Assembly (NCBI GenBank): GCA_024275955.1
Contig: JAJRYD010000014.1
Coordinates: forward strand, 1 to 34,169
Direction: 5' to 3'
DNA: 34,169 nucleotides
Source: Nitrospirota bacterium
GTDB taxonomy: Bacteria > Nitrospinota_A > UBA7883 > JACRGQ01
Shown: piece after piece, positions 8,927 to 17,649 of the stretch
Layout: each line of letters starts with the position of its first letter
How positions within the stretch are numbered: position 1 is the stretch's first letter
Program-made: the position numbers and the translations under genes
Notes under the pieces: model-generated
Databases searched by the model: none
The model's input: the letters and a program-made list of their open reading frames with translations, nothing else
Told to the model about the DNA's origin: nothing

Positions 8927-9660
8927 TGCCAAAATTCAGTTTCATTGTTACTTGCTATAACTACGAAAAATATCTTAGGCAGTGTATAGATTCCATCCTA
9001 GCTCAGGAAGAGATAGATGATTACGAGATTGTCTGTGTTGATGATGGAAGTGCCGATTCCACACCCAAAATCCTAAGTGGATACGCGAAGAAGGACAGCC
9101 GCGTAAAAGTGATTACGCGCGAGAACGGCGGATTGGAGGTTGCGTGCAATACAGGTATTGAAGTAGCCTCTGCGCCTTACATTATAAGAGTAGATGCTGA
9201 CGACTTTATTAAGCCTAATCTCCTTAAGGTTATGTACAAAGCGATAGCCGATGATCCCGGTTATTCTTTTTACTATGTGCGTGAATACACCGAGTTTTAT
9301 GACGATGGAGAGGCAATAGATAAAACGTTACCAGATTTTGACAAGGACGAGATCTTCGAGCGTGGCGACTTTTTTGCGACCTCTACAGTCTATACCAAGG
9401 CGCACCTTGAAGAGATGGGGCTTTTTCCAACGGAGATTCCTAATTGTGGCCTTGAAAACTACACGATAATCCTTGCACTTATAGCGGCAGGGTATGAGGG
9501 CTTACCTGTTTCAGGCAGTGGGTTTAGCTACAGAAGGCACAGAGTGAACATGAGTAAGGTTAAACGAGGTAAAATAATCGAATATGGCAAAAATTTGCTT
9601 GGCAGGTACGGAAAAGAATTCAAGACAAATCAGTATCATCCCTACAATCTGGTTCTCTAG
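8926..9660 (+). CDS. Family 2 glycosyltransferase
   Basis: The product (about 244 aa) is a cytoplasmic GT-A fold transferase. It starts with FSFIVTCYNYEKYLRQCIDS, followed by YEIVCVDDGSADST and the metal-binding DADD in IIRVDADDFIKP. The C-terminal part is short and lacks membrane segments. I place the start at the ATG overlapping the neuB stop (TAATG) instead of an in-frame TTG 15 bases upstream. Its tight coupling to the NeuB-type gene suggests that it may transfer the sugar made by this module or its neighbour in the repeat unit. Donor and acceptor are not readable from sequence. Confidence 0.88.
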   Translation: MPKFSFIVTCYNYEKYLRQCIDSILAQEEIDDYEIVCVDDGSADSTPKILSGYAKKDSRVKVITRENGGLEVACNTGIEVASAPYIIRVDADDFIKPNLLKVMYKAIADDPGYSFYYVREYTEFYDDGEAIDKTLPDFDKDEIFERGDFFATSTVYTKAHLEEMGLFPTEIPNCGLENYTIILALIAAGYEGLPVSGSGFSYRRHRVNMSKVKRGKIIEYGKNLLGRYGKEFKTNQYHPYNLVL

Positions 9661-9681
9661 AAAAGTTTATGCAAAATTGAA

Positions 9682-11370
9682 ATGAATTTTGTTCTAATTA
9701 AAAAGATAATAAAAAAACAGTTTCCACTTCTGTTTTCCTTCTATCAGAAGATGTTCTGGTTTCTAAGGCTGAACATCCCTACTTATTACCCACAGATATT
9801 TAAAAAGTTAAAAGAACTTTCCCGCAAGGAAGGTCTGCCGGAAAACGGAAAAGAAGATGAAGGTAAGAAAGTTTTCTTTTTTGCCATACGACAGGATGCG
9901 CTACATATAGCATGGGAGTTTACTATTGCCCAGGCCCTTAGGCTTAGGGGGTGCAAGGTTGATTACCTTAGTTGTGATGGTCTTGTTATGGATGCCTGCA
10001 ATGAGAGTTCTTATCCAAAGCTTACGCAGGAAGATTGCGACAGGTGCCGGAAATTCGCGTCACTTTTTTATAAGTCTGCGAGTATGGAGATATCATGGCT
10101 TAATAAGTTTTACGATGAAAGTTGGCTAGAAGAGGGGAAGGGGCTTATCTCTGACCTTGAGTTATCTGATCTTGTAACCGTCAAATACGACTCACTTTCC
10201 ATCGGTGAACTGGTAAGGCCATCTGTCTGCCACTTTTGCAGACTGGAGGATATAGAGAAATATGGCGCGGACGACCCGAGGGTTGTGGAGATATACAAAA
10301 ACTTTCTTATTTGGGCTGTCGTGATGATAAATGTCTGCAAAAAGGTGCTTGATCATTACAAACCGGAAGTAGTTGTAATGATCAATGGCCTTTTTATGAC
10401 CGAGCGGATGATGTTTGAGCTGACAAAAAGGAATGGGATCAGAAGCGTTATAATTGAAACAGGTTATGCCCCGGATTCGCTGGTTGTCTTGCATAATCAG
10501 TACATCAGCTATGGGCAGATAGACGGTTGGGACAACTATAAGACTAAAGAATTAACAGCAAGCGAAAATCAGCGTTTGGACGATATGATGAGTGACAGGC
10601 GGCATGGCAAAGGGCAGGCGGTAGATTACTGGGCAAAGGTAAAGGACAACAAGCAGTTAATCGTTGATGAACTGGGGCTTGCGCCATATAAGTCTGTTGC
10701 TGTCCTTTTTCCAAATATTACATGGGATTCTGCCACCTACGGGCTGGAGGTAATGTTTAAAACCTTACATGACTGGGTTGAATCTACCATTGCTTACTTT
10801 AAAGCCAGAGAAGATATTGTGCTTGTGATTCGTATTCATCCGGCGGAGGCCACATGGTCAGGGGCGATGCGTGACTCTGTGATGCTATGGCTTAATGGAA
10901 AGTATGGTAGCGAATTGCCCCAAAACGTAAAGATTGTTCCGCCGGAAAGTGAATTGAGTTCCTATGCCTTGATGGAGCTTGCCGATGTGGGGTTGGTTTT
11001 TTCGTCAACCACCGGTATGGAGATGAGCCTAATGGGAAAACGGGTAATAGTTGTTGGGAAAACCCATTATTGGGGCAGAGGTTTTACATTCGAACCTTCA
11101 ACCGAGAGTGAATACTACGATATGATGAGCGATTTTCTTTTGAGGGGACTGGGTAACGAAAAATACAAGGTGGATATTGAAATGGCAAGAAGATATACTA
11201 ATTTTATTTTTTATGTCGCTTCTTTGCAGTTAAAGCAGGTAACTGCAAACAATTTCAGGACGGTCCCAAGCCTTTGGCTGGATTCATACAAAGATTTGGA
11301 GCCGGGAAAAGATAGGGCAATAGACACTATTTGCGATGGAATAATTGACGGCAAACAATTTGTGCTTTAG
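9682..11370 (+). CDS. Large GT-B-like glycosyltransferase, capsule-synthesis type
   Basis: The product is 562 aa. A basic N-terminal helix (residues 1-40) with Phe/Trp patches could bind the membrane surface. A first Rossmann-like half begins at KVFFFAIRQDALHIAWEF (about 63-80). The C-terminal half has SVAVLFPN, VLVIRIHPAE, a LADVGLVFSSTTGMEMS switch and GKRVIVVGKTHYWGRG. The HP and S-S-T-T-G-x-E elements recall KpsC/KpsS and other capsule or lipopolysaccharide GT-B transferases. A cluster of cysteines is notable: C98 in SCDG, C106, and C119-x2-C122. A further C-x2-C lies in the SVCHFCRLED stretch. The sugar donor is unknown. It sits between the family 2 transferase and rfbH, so it probably builds part of the same repeat unit. 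Confidence 0.7.
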   Translation: MNFVLIKKIIKKQFPLLFSFYQKMFWFLRLNIPTYYPQIFKKLKELSRKEGLPENGKEDEGKKVFFFAIRQDALHIAWEFTIAQALRLRGCKVDYLSCDGLVMDACNESSYPKLTQEDCDRCRKFASLFYKSASMEISWLNKFYDESWLEEGKGLISDLELSDLVTVKYDSLSIGELVRPSVCHFCRLEDIEKYGADDPRVVEIYKNFLIWAVVMINVCKKVLDHYKPEVVVMINGLFMTERMMFELTKRNGIRSVIIETGYAPDSLVVLHNQYISYGQIDGWDNYKTKELTASENQRLDDMMSDRRHGKGQAVDYWAKVKDNKQLIVDELGLAPYKSVAVLFPNITWDSATYGLEVMFKTLHDWVESTIAYFKAREDIVLVIRIHPAEATWSGAMRDSVMLWLNGKYGSELPQNVKIVPPESELSSYALMELADVGLVFSSTTGMEMSLMGKRVIVVGKTHYWGRGFTFEPSTESEYYDMMSDFLLRGLGNEKYKVDIEMARRYTNFIFYVASLQLKQVTANNFRTVPSLWLDSYKDLEPGKDRAIDTICDGIIDGKQFVL

Positions 11371-11425
11371 CTAATTCCCTGTAGAATACCTAATTGTAAT
11401 TATTTCGAGATAGATTCAAAGAAAT

Positions 11426-12757
11426 ATGCTGGAGGAAGTAGTGGATCAGAGAGATAAGGATGAGCTCAAAAAAGAGATTCTTGAGAAGGTAAAGCAGTAC
11501 TACAATGTAGCTCATAAACCGGGACAGGATGCGGAATATGTTCGGGGTGAGACAAAGGTAAATTATTCGGGGCGCGTTTACGATTCTGACGAGCTTGTTA
11601 ACCTTGTTAGTTCTTCTCTCGATTTCTGGCTCACCGCCGGGCCGTATGCGTCTGACCTTCAGGGGAAATTAGCAGAGTTCTTTGGGGTACATAAGGCGTA
11701 TCTGGTTAATTCCGGTTCTTCCGCAAACCTTATTATTATATCGGTGCTTAGGTCTAAGCAGTACAGAAACCAATTACACCCGGGCGATGAAGTTATAACA
11801 CCTGCCGTTACCTTCCCAACGACACTTACACCGATTGTTCAAAACGGGCTTATTCCTGTTTTTGTAGATTGCGAGCTTGCTACATACAACATAGACGCAT
11901 CTCAGGTGGAGGCCGCCATAGGGGAAAAGACAAAAGCGATTTTTGTTCCTCACACCCTTGGTAACCCGGTAGACCTTGATATCTTGCAAGACATTGCCGA
12001 CAGAAAAAGGCTTGTTTTGATTGAAGATTGTTGCGATGCCTTTGGTGCGACCTTTGACGGGAAACCTGTCGGCTCTTTTGGCGTGATGTCTTCGCTTAGT
12101 TTCTATCCTGCCCACCAGATGACAATGGGAGAAGGCGGCGCAGTGATCGTTAACGAGCCTGAACTTGCAAGAATAGCCCTTTCCATAAGAGACTGGGGAC
12201 GTGACTGCTGGTGCGAACCAGGAAGTAATGATACTTGCGGAAATCGATTTAACTTCCAGTATGGCGACTTACCTTTTGGTGACGACCATAAGTACGTCTA
12301 CTCTAACCTTGGCTATAACCTAAAAGTTACAGATATGCAGGCAGCCATCGGTGTTGCACAGTTTGAAAAGATAAACGGCTTTGTAGATGCAAGGCGTGAT
12401 AACTTTAACTTCTATTACGAAAACCTAAAAGACCTTGAAGAGTTTTTAATTCTTCCAAAATGGTCAGACAAAGCAAACCCGTCATGGTTTGGCTTTCCAC
12501 TTACCGTGCGTGAAGGGGTTGACTTTGATAAGTTGATTTGTAGCCTAGAGGGTGTGAAGATAGAGACAAGAAAAGTCTTTGCCGGTAATATTTTAAAACA
12601 CCCGGGCTTTAAAGGTATTGCAAATAGAGTGCATGGCACACTCGAAAATACTGACATCATAATGAATAGAGCGTTTTTTATTGGCGTGTATCCCGGTCTT
12701 AAACCGGCGATGCGTCAATTTGTGCTAGAGCGTATCAGGGCATTTTTCGGAAAATAG
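11426..12757 (+). CDS. rfbH: CDP-4-keto-6-deoxyglucose 3-dehydratase (E1)
   Basis: The product (443 aa) removes the C3 hydroxyl of CDP-6-deoxy-4-hexulose, the step that defines 3,6-dideoxyhexoses. It has a DegT-type PLP fold, but the usual Schiff-base Lys is replaced by H230 in SFYPAHQMTMGEGG, as in the E1 enzyme. The [2Fe-2S] ligands follow the published C-X57-C-X1-C-X7-C spacing exactly: C203, C261, C263 and C271. LVNSGSSANL and PAVTFPTTLTPIVQNG are also diagnostic. The ferredoxin-reductase partner (E3, AscD/DdhD) is not in the window and may be elsewhere. It is directly followed by rfbE, 4 bases on. The 55 bp before the ATG contain no strong ribosome site. Confidence 0.95.
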   Translation: MLEEVVDQRDKDELKKEILEKVKQYYNVAHKPGQDAEYVRGETKVNYSGRVYDSDELVNLVSSSLDFWLTAGPYASDLQGKLAEFFGVHKAYLVNSGSSANLIIISVLRSKQYRNQLHPGDEVITPAVTFPTTLTPIVQNGLIPVFVDCELATYNIDASQVEAAIGEKTKAIFVPHTLGNPVDLDILQDIADRKRLVLIEDCCDAFGATFDGKPVGSFGVMSSLSFYPAHQMTMGEGGAVIVNEPELARIALSIRDWGRDCWCEPGSNDTCGNRFNFQYGDLPFGDDHKYVYSNLGYNLKVTDMQAAIGVAQFEKINGFVDARRDNFNFYYENLKDLEEFLILPKWSDKANPSWFGFPLTVREGVDFDKLICSLEGVKIETRKVFAGNILKHPGFKGIANRVHGTLENTDIIMNRAFFIGVYPGLKPAMRQFVLERIRAFFGK

Positions 12758-12761
12758 TAAT

Positions 12762-13787
12762 GTGAAGTATCTTATTACCGGTGGTTGCGGCTTTCTTGGC
12801 TCCAACCTCGCATCAGAAGTGCTAAAAAACGGGGAAGATTTGCTTATCTTTGATAATCTTTTACGAGTAGGCTCTGAACAAAACCTAGAATGGCTTAAAA
12901 CTTTGGGCAAGTTTCAATTTATGCATGGCGACATAAGAAACAACGACGATGTTTTAAGAGTGACTAGAAACTTTAAGCCGGATGTTGTCTTTCACCTTGC
13001 TGGGCAAGTCGCGATGACCACCTCCGTTGACAGGCCAAGAATGGATTTTGAGATAAACGCACTTGGAACCCTTAACGTGCTTGAAGCTGTAAGAGAGTAC
13101 TGCCCGGATGCAACAGTTCTATACAGTAGCACAAACAAGGTCTATGGCGATATGGAGTACATAGGGTACACAGAGGGTGAAACCCGCTATAAGTGCGACG
13201 GCTATCCACACGGTTTTGATGAATCGTTGTTGCTCGACTTTCATTATCCATACGGTTGCTCTAAAGGCGCTGGCGATCAGTACATGCTTGATTACGCGAG
13301 GGCTTTCGGCCTTAAAACTGTGGTTTTTCGGCATAGCTCTATCTATGGAGGTAGGCAGTTCTCTACCTCTGATCAGGGGTGGATCGGCTGGTTTTGCCTA
13401 AAAGCGTTAGAGTCTAAAGATGGCATTAGGGAGCCATTCACCATTTCTGGCAACGGTAAACAGGTGAGAGATGTCCTTTACTCTGAGGATCTTAAAAATC
13501 TTTATTTTCAGACCGTAAAAAATATAGACACTGCAAAGGGTAACGCCTTTAATATCGGCGGAGGTATGAAGCAATCCTTAAGCCTTTTGGAACTTTTTGA
13601 GGTATTAGAAGCCTACATTGGCTGTGAAATGAAGTACAAAGAGCTTCCGTGGAGAGAGTCGGATCAAAAAGTTTTTGTCGCTGATATTGCGAAGGCAAAA
13701 AAGCTGATTAATTGGGAGCCTAAAATAGGTATGATTTCAGGCATCCAAAATATGGTTGATTGGGTTAGGGAATCTAATGAATATTAA
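12762..13787 (+). CDS. rfbE: CDP-tyvelose (CDP-paratose) 2-epimerase
   Basis: The product (341 aa) converts CDP-paratose to CDP-tyvelose, inverting C2 with NAD. It matches the Salmonella tyvelose epimerase closely: LITGGCGFLGSNLAS (4-18), FHLAGQVAMTTSVD (77-90), YSSTNKVYGD, then HYPYGCSKGAGDQYMLDYAR with Y164 and K168. VFRHSSIYGGRQF, PFTISGNGKQVRDVL and the C-terminal ESDQKVFVADI also match. The start is a GTG at 12762, four bases after the rfbH stop, and gives the expected N-terminus. It implies a tyvelose-containing glycan, not one ending in paratose or abequose. The 3' end overlaps the aminotransferase gene by 11 bases. Confidence 0.94.
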   Translation: MKYLITGGCGFLGSNLASEVLKNGEDLLIFDNLLRVGSEQNLEWLKTLGKFQFMHGDIRNNDDVLRVTRNFKPDVVFHLAGQVAMTTSVDRPRMDFEINALGTLNVLEAVREYCPDATVLYSSTNKVYGDMEYIGYTEGETRYKCDGYPHGFDESLLLDFHYPYGCSKGAGDQYMLDYARAFGLKTVVFRHSSIYGGRQFSTSDQGWIGWFCLKALESKDGIREPFTISGNGKQVRDVLYSEDLKNLYFQTVKNIDTAKGNAFNIGGGMKQSLSLLELFEVLEAYIGCEMKYKELPWRESDQKVFVADIAKAKKLINWEPKIGMISGIQNMVDWVRESNEY

Positions 13788-15057
13788 TAAGTCTTTGAAA
13801 TTGTTTGAGGAGGCTAAAAAGGTTATTCCATCGGTTACACAGACCTTTAGTAAAGGCTGGACTCAGTATCCGCTTGGCACATCACCAATTTTTCTGGAAC
13901 GTGCCGATAAGGGACATGTGTGGGATGTAGATGGCAACGAGTATATAGATTGGCCGATGGGGCTTGGTCCTATAATTCTGGGGCATAATTACCCGACCGT
14001 AAACGAGGCCGTAAGCAGACAGATGCGAAATGGTACGGCCTTTTCTTTGCCGCATGTTTTGGAACTGAAGCTTGCCAAAAGGTTGAGTGAATGGTTTCCA
14101 TATGGCGAGATGTCGCGCTTTGGCAAAAATGGATCTGATGCTACTGCCGGTGCGGTGCGTGCCGCCAGAGCATATACAGGTAGAGAGCTGGTTCTTTGCT
14201 CTGGTTATCATGGCTGGCAGGACTGGTTTATTGGTACCACCACTCGCTCTGCTGGTGTGCCGGAAGCGGTGAGACAGCTTACTAAAACATTTCCCTATAA
14301 CGATCTAAAGTCGCTGGAAATTCTACTAGAAGATAATTGCAGTAAAATTGCAGCGATTATTATGGAACCTATTGGCGTAGAGTTTCCGGTAGATGGCTAC
14401 CTTGTGGGTGTAAAAGAACTTGCAAAAAAACATGGAGCGGTACTGATTTTTGACGAGTGCTGGACAGGCTTTAGGCTAGACAAAAAGGGGGCCTACGGAT
14501 ATTTTGGCGTAGAGCCTGATATGGCATGCTTTGGCAAGGCTATCGGCAATGGGTATCCAATATCCGTTATTACAGGCAGGCGGGAGATAATGTCTATATT
14601 TGACAAAATATTTTATTCTTTCACTTTTGGGGGCGAAACCTTAAGTATGGCTGCTGCCATGGCGGTAATGGATTGCTTAGAAACTGAACCTGTTTTTGAA
14701 AGAATACAGGAAAATGGAACAGTACTTTTTGACGGAATAAAAAACCTGATAGATAAACATGACCTAGATGGAAATATTAGAATTAAGGGATACCCAGCAC
14801 GGAATGTTATGGAGTATTCTGGAGATGCTCATGATGGGCTTTTGATAAAGTCTGTCATTCAGGAGATGGCAATAGGGAGGGGCATACTTTGCGGCGGATA
14901 TCATGTGGTGACCTATAGCCACACAAAAGAGGACGTGGATAAAACACTTTTTGCCTACGACGAGATATTTAAAACCATAAGTGAGCAGATGAGGCAGGGT
15001 AAGCTTAAAGAACTTTTGAAGGGCAAAATGGTTTCTGCCGTCTTTAGGAAGGCGTAA
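13777..15057 (+). CDS. Class III aminotransferase, glutamate-1-semialdehyde aminomutase-like
   Basis: The product (about 426 aa) is a fold-type I PLP enzyme of the class III group, closest in style to HemL. WDVDGNEYIDWPMGLGPIIL is the N-terminal signature. GKNGSDATAGAVRAARAYTG binds PLP phosphate, ECWTGFR precedes the active site, and K254 in ACFGKAIGNGYPIS is the Schiff-base Lys. SFTFGGETLSMAAAMAVMD completes the core. The ATG at 13777, inside the end of rfbE, is preferred because the homology begins there. HemL itself makes 5-aminolevulinate, but a tetrapyrrole role inside a glycan operon is unlikely. More likely it aminates or rearranges a sugar-derived aldehyde or keto group. The substrate is unknown. 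Confidence 0.82.
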   Translation: MNINKSLKLFEEAKKVIPSVTQTFSKGWTQYPLGTSPIFLERADKGHVWDVDGNEYIDWPMGLGPIILGHNYPTVNEAVSRQMRNGTAFSLPHVLELKLAKRLSEWFPYGEMSRFGKNGSDATAGAVRAARAYTGRELVLCSGYHGWQDWFIGTTTRSAGVPEAVRQLTKTFPYNDLKSLEILLEDNCSKIAAIIMEPIGVEFPVDGYLVGVKELAKKHGAVLIFDECWTGFRLDKKGAYGYFGVEPDMACFGKAIGNGYPISVITGRREIMSIFDKIFYSFTFGGETLSMAAAMAVMDCLETEPVFERIQENGTVLFDGIKNLIDKHDLDGNIRIKGYPARNVMEYSGDAHDGLLIKSVIQEMAIGRGILCGGYHVVTYSHTKEDVDKTLFAYDEIFKTISEQMRQGKLKELLKGKMVSAVFRKA

Positions 15058-15063
15058 CCAACG

Positions 15064-15954
15064 TTGGAGAGTATGGGAGGGAACGAAAAATTACCAGTAA
15101 CGATTGTCATCTGTGCACTTAACGAAGAGGGACGAATTAAAGATGCAATCGAATCTGCTAGAAAGAATAACCCAGCAGAGGTTATTGTCGTGGAAGGTGG
15201 TTCTACCGATAAAACGCTTGAAATTGCAAAACAGTGTGCAGATAACGTATATGAAGTAGAGCCGTTTAACCTTGGCAACAAACGCTATCAGGGTGTTTTA
15301 AAAGCGACGCAACCCTACATCCTTAATATGGATGCCGATCAGGTAATAGACCCCGGCCTCCTTGAGGTAATGCTAAAAGAGTTGCAAAGCACCGGTTGGG
15401 TTGGAATTCAGACACAATTGAAAAGCTACACCAATGAATCATGGTGGGAAGAAGGGATGGAAGCGACTCTTGGCCTGACGCATGGCGGTTTTGGCGAGCG
15501 AACGATGATAGGCACACCTGCACTTTATAGAAGAGATATTTTGCTGGAAAATAATTTTAATCCCGCTATCTCTGGTGCTAGCGATGACACCGACCTTTGT
15601 TATAGGCTTACAAAAAAGGGTTTTAAACTTGGTATATCAAGCGTGGTTTGCTTTCAGAAACATAGGGTGAGCTTCACGGCTGTTTATAAAAAGTTTTACT
15701 GGTATGGCCAGTCTGATTTTCAATTCGGAAACCTGCACCCTGAAAGAATGCTAAGCATTTTCACGCACCCGATAAGAAATTACATGTTTTTTAAACCGTT
15801 GCACCTAATAAAAAAAGGGCAGGCCAAGTATGCGCCTTTTCCTTTTATTGCCGGTATTTTTCGTCATGTCGGGTTTTGGAAAGGTTTTATAAATTACCTG
15901 CAAAACAAAAATACCGACAGCCGGATAGAGAATAGCGAAGATTATGATTACTAG
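15064..15954 (+). CDS. Family 2 glycosyltransferase with C-terminal hydrophobic tail
   Basis: The product (296 aa, or 293 from the ATG at 15073) is a GT-A transferase. It has TIVICALNEEGRIKDAIES, VIVVEGGSTDKT and the metal-binding DAD of ILNMDADQVIDPG. SGASDDTDLCYRL is the acceptor-side ED-like motif. The C-terminal part, with FKPLHLIKKG and an aromatic stretch, may touch the membrane. The TTG at 15064 has an AGGAAGG about 9-12 bases upstream, while the ATG at 15073 has GGAGAG immediately before it, so the start is uncertain by three codons. It lies between the aminotransferase and rfbF and probably adds one sugar of the repeat unit. Confidence 0.85.
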   Translation: MESMGGNEKLPVTIVICALNEEGRIKDAIESARKNNPAEVIVVEGGSTDKTLEIAKQCADNVYEVEPFNLGNKRYQGVLKATQPYILNMDADQVIDPGLLEVMLKELQSTGWVGIQTQLKSYTNESWWEEGMEATLGLTHGGFGERTMIGTPALYRRDILLENNFNPAISGASDDTDLCYRLTKKGFKLGISSVVCFQKHRVSFTAVYKKFYWYGQSDFQFGNLHPERMLSIFTHPIRNYMFFKPLHLIKKGQAKYAPFPFIAGIFRHVGFWKGFINYLQNKNTDSRIENSEDYDY

Positions 15955-15963
15955 GGGAATAAT

Positions 15964-16743
15964 ATGAAAGTAGTGCTTTTGGCCGGTGGACGAGGAACAA
16001 GAATCAGTGAAGAGACCGACATGAGGCCAAAGCCTATGGTAGAAATTGGGGGCAAGCCTATTCTCTGGCATATCATGAAGCTCTATTCCCATTATGGGCA
16101 TAACGAATTTATTATCTGTCTTGGGTACAAAGGCTATCTGATCAAAGAATATTTTGCCAACTACTACCTGCATATGAGTAATGTGACTCTTGATCTAACC
16201 AACAATAGCATGAAGGTTCATCAGAACTTTGCGGAGCCATGGAAGATTACGCTTGTTGATACTGGGCTTCATACTCTTACCGGCGGTAGAATTAAAAGAG
16301 TTAAAGAGTTTTTGGGCGACGATGACTTTATGATGACCTACGGTGACGGTGTTGCCGATGTTGATGTAAATGAACTTCTGGAATCACATAGAAAAAGTGG
16401 CAAGCTTGCCACCGTAACATCGGTTCAACCATTCGGAAGGTTTGGCTCTCTTACTATTGACGATGAAGGGCTGGTTGAAGACTTTTTGGAAAAACCAAAA
16501 GGTGACGGCTCTTGGATAAACGGTGGCTTCTTTGTTCTTAATCCAGAGGTGATTGATTGCATAGATGACGATGATACTATCTGGGAAAAGGGGCCGCTGG
16601 AGAATCTTGCTAAGCAAAAACAGCTGAATAGTTATCAGCACGAAAATTTTTGGAAGCCGATGGACACTCTAAGAGACAAGCTGGAGCTGGAAGAACTTTG
16701 GAACGAGTCCGCTCCTCCTTGGAAAGTTTGGGATAAGGACTAA
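15964..16743 (+). CDS. rfbF: Glucose-1-phosphate cytidylyltransferase
   Basis: The product (259 aa) makes CDP-glucose from CTP and glucose-1-phosphate, the committed entry into CDP-dideoxyhexoses. The nucleotide-binding signature LLAGGRGTRISEETDMRPKP is at 5-24, then MVEIGGKPILWHIMK. The family-specific stretch FIICLGYKGYLIKEYF and the metal-binding TYGDGVADVD follow, and WINGGFFVLNPEV and FWKPMDTLRDK are typical of RfbF/AscA. An AGGGGA ribosome site precedes the ATG. The stop overlaps the next start by one base (TAATG). In Salmonella rfbF is normally followed by rfbG, the CDP-glucose 4,6-dehydratase. Here the paratose-synthase-like gene follows directly. Confidence 0.95.
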   Translation: MKVVLLAGGRGTRISEETDMRPKPMVEIGGKPILWHIMKLYSHYGHNEFIICLGYKGYLIKEYFANYYLHMSNVTLDLTNNSMKVHQNFAEPWKITLVDTGLHTLTGGRIKRVKEFLGDDDFMMTYGDGVADVDVNELLESHRKSGKLATVTSVQPFGRFGSLTIDDEGLVEDFLEKPKGDGSWINGGFFVLNPEVIDCIDDDDTIWEKGPLENLAKQKQLNSYQHENFWKPMDTLRDKLELEELWNESAPPWKVWDKD

Positions 16744-17624
16744 TGGAAATTCTCGTCACTGGAGCCTCTGGTTTTCTTGGCTCATACGTTTTAGAGAGGT
16801 TATTAAATAATGGGCATTGCGTCTCTATCATTAAGCGTCCCGGCTCTGATATGTGGCGGGTTGAGCATCAGCTTAAAAAGATAAGAGTTTTCACCTGTCA
16901 AGGCCAGCCAATGAATGAGTTGTTCAATGGAGCCAAGTTCGACTCAATCATTCACCTTGCAACCGCATACGGCAGAAAAAATGAGAGTATAGAGCAGATG
17001 ATTAGCTCTAATATTTTATTTCCGACAGAGCTTTTAGAGTACGGTGCAAATAACGGGCTAAAATCATTCATTAATGCAGACTCTTCCATGCCAAGTAGCT
17101 ATACTTTTTACGCCGCCACGAAAAAAGGTTTTCTGGAAAATATGAAATTTTATGGTTTCGAAAAAGGTATAAAGGCAGTTAATTTGGTGGTTGAATATAT
17201 GTACGGGCCGAAGGACGATTTAAATAAATTTATTCCGTTCATAATGGAAAGCATGATGCGGGGGAAATCTGTGGACGCATCACCTGGTGAACAGAAACGC
17301 GACTTTATATATGTAGACGATGCCGCTACAGCCTTTGAAGATGCAGTAGCGGCTACTGATGAGATTGAACGGCCATACTCTACCTATGAAGTTGGAACGG
17401 GACTGAAAACAAGCCTAAAAGGTTTTGTTGAAAAGGTTGGATTAGTAGTAGCGGTTGAACCTTTGGTTAAATGGGGTGCGCTCCCTTACCGGAAGAACGA
17501 GCTATTAAGCGCAGTAGCAGACCCAAGTAAAGCAAAAGAAGATTTGGGATGGACTGCTAAAGTTAGTCTCGAAGATGGGATAGATAAAACAGTAAAATGG
17601 TACAAGGAAAACAGAGGCGATTAG
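16743..17624 (+). CDS. rfbS: CDP-paratose synthase-like reductase (RfbS/Prt family)
   Basis: The product (293 aa) resembles Salmonella RfbS/Prt, which reduces CDP-3,6-dideoxy-4-hexulose at C4 with NADPH to give CDP-paratose. VTGASGFLGSYVLERL (5-20) binds NAD(P). LATAYGRKNES with SNILFPTELLE corresponds to the family's CYGRHNES and SNILMP region. Y123-x3-K127 (YAATK) is the catalytic pair. EYMYGPKDD, GEQKRDFIYVDD and YEVGTG match the family. The ATG overlaps the rfbF stop. Because rfbE is present, paratose (substrate of the epimerase) is more likely than abequose. The C4 outcome cannot be proven by eye. Confidence 0.82.
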   Translation: MEILVTGASGFLGSYVLERLLNNGHCVSIIKRPGSDMWRVEHQLKKIRVFTCQGQPMNELFNGAKFDSIIHLATAYGRKNESIEQMISSNILFPTELLEYGANNGLKSFINADSSMPSSYTFYAATKKGFLENMKFYGFEKGIKAVNLVVEYMYGPKDDLNKFIPFIMESMMRGKSVDASPGEQKRDFIYVDDAATAFEDAVAATDEIERPYSTYEVGTGLKTSLKGFVEKVGLVVAVEPLVKWGALPYRKNELLSAVADPSKAKEDLGWTAKVSLEDGIDKTVKWYKENRGD

Positions 17625-17649
17625 CCTTTTAAGCTGGAGGGATGAGAAC

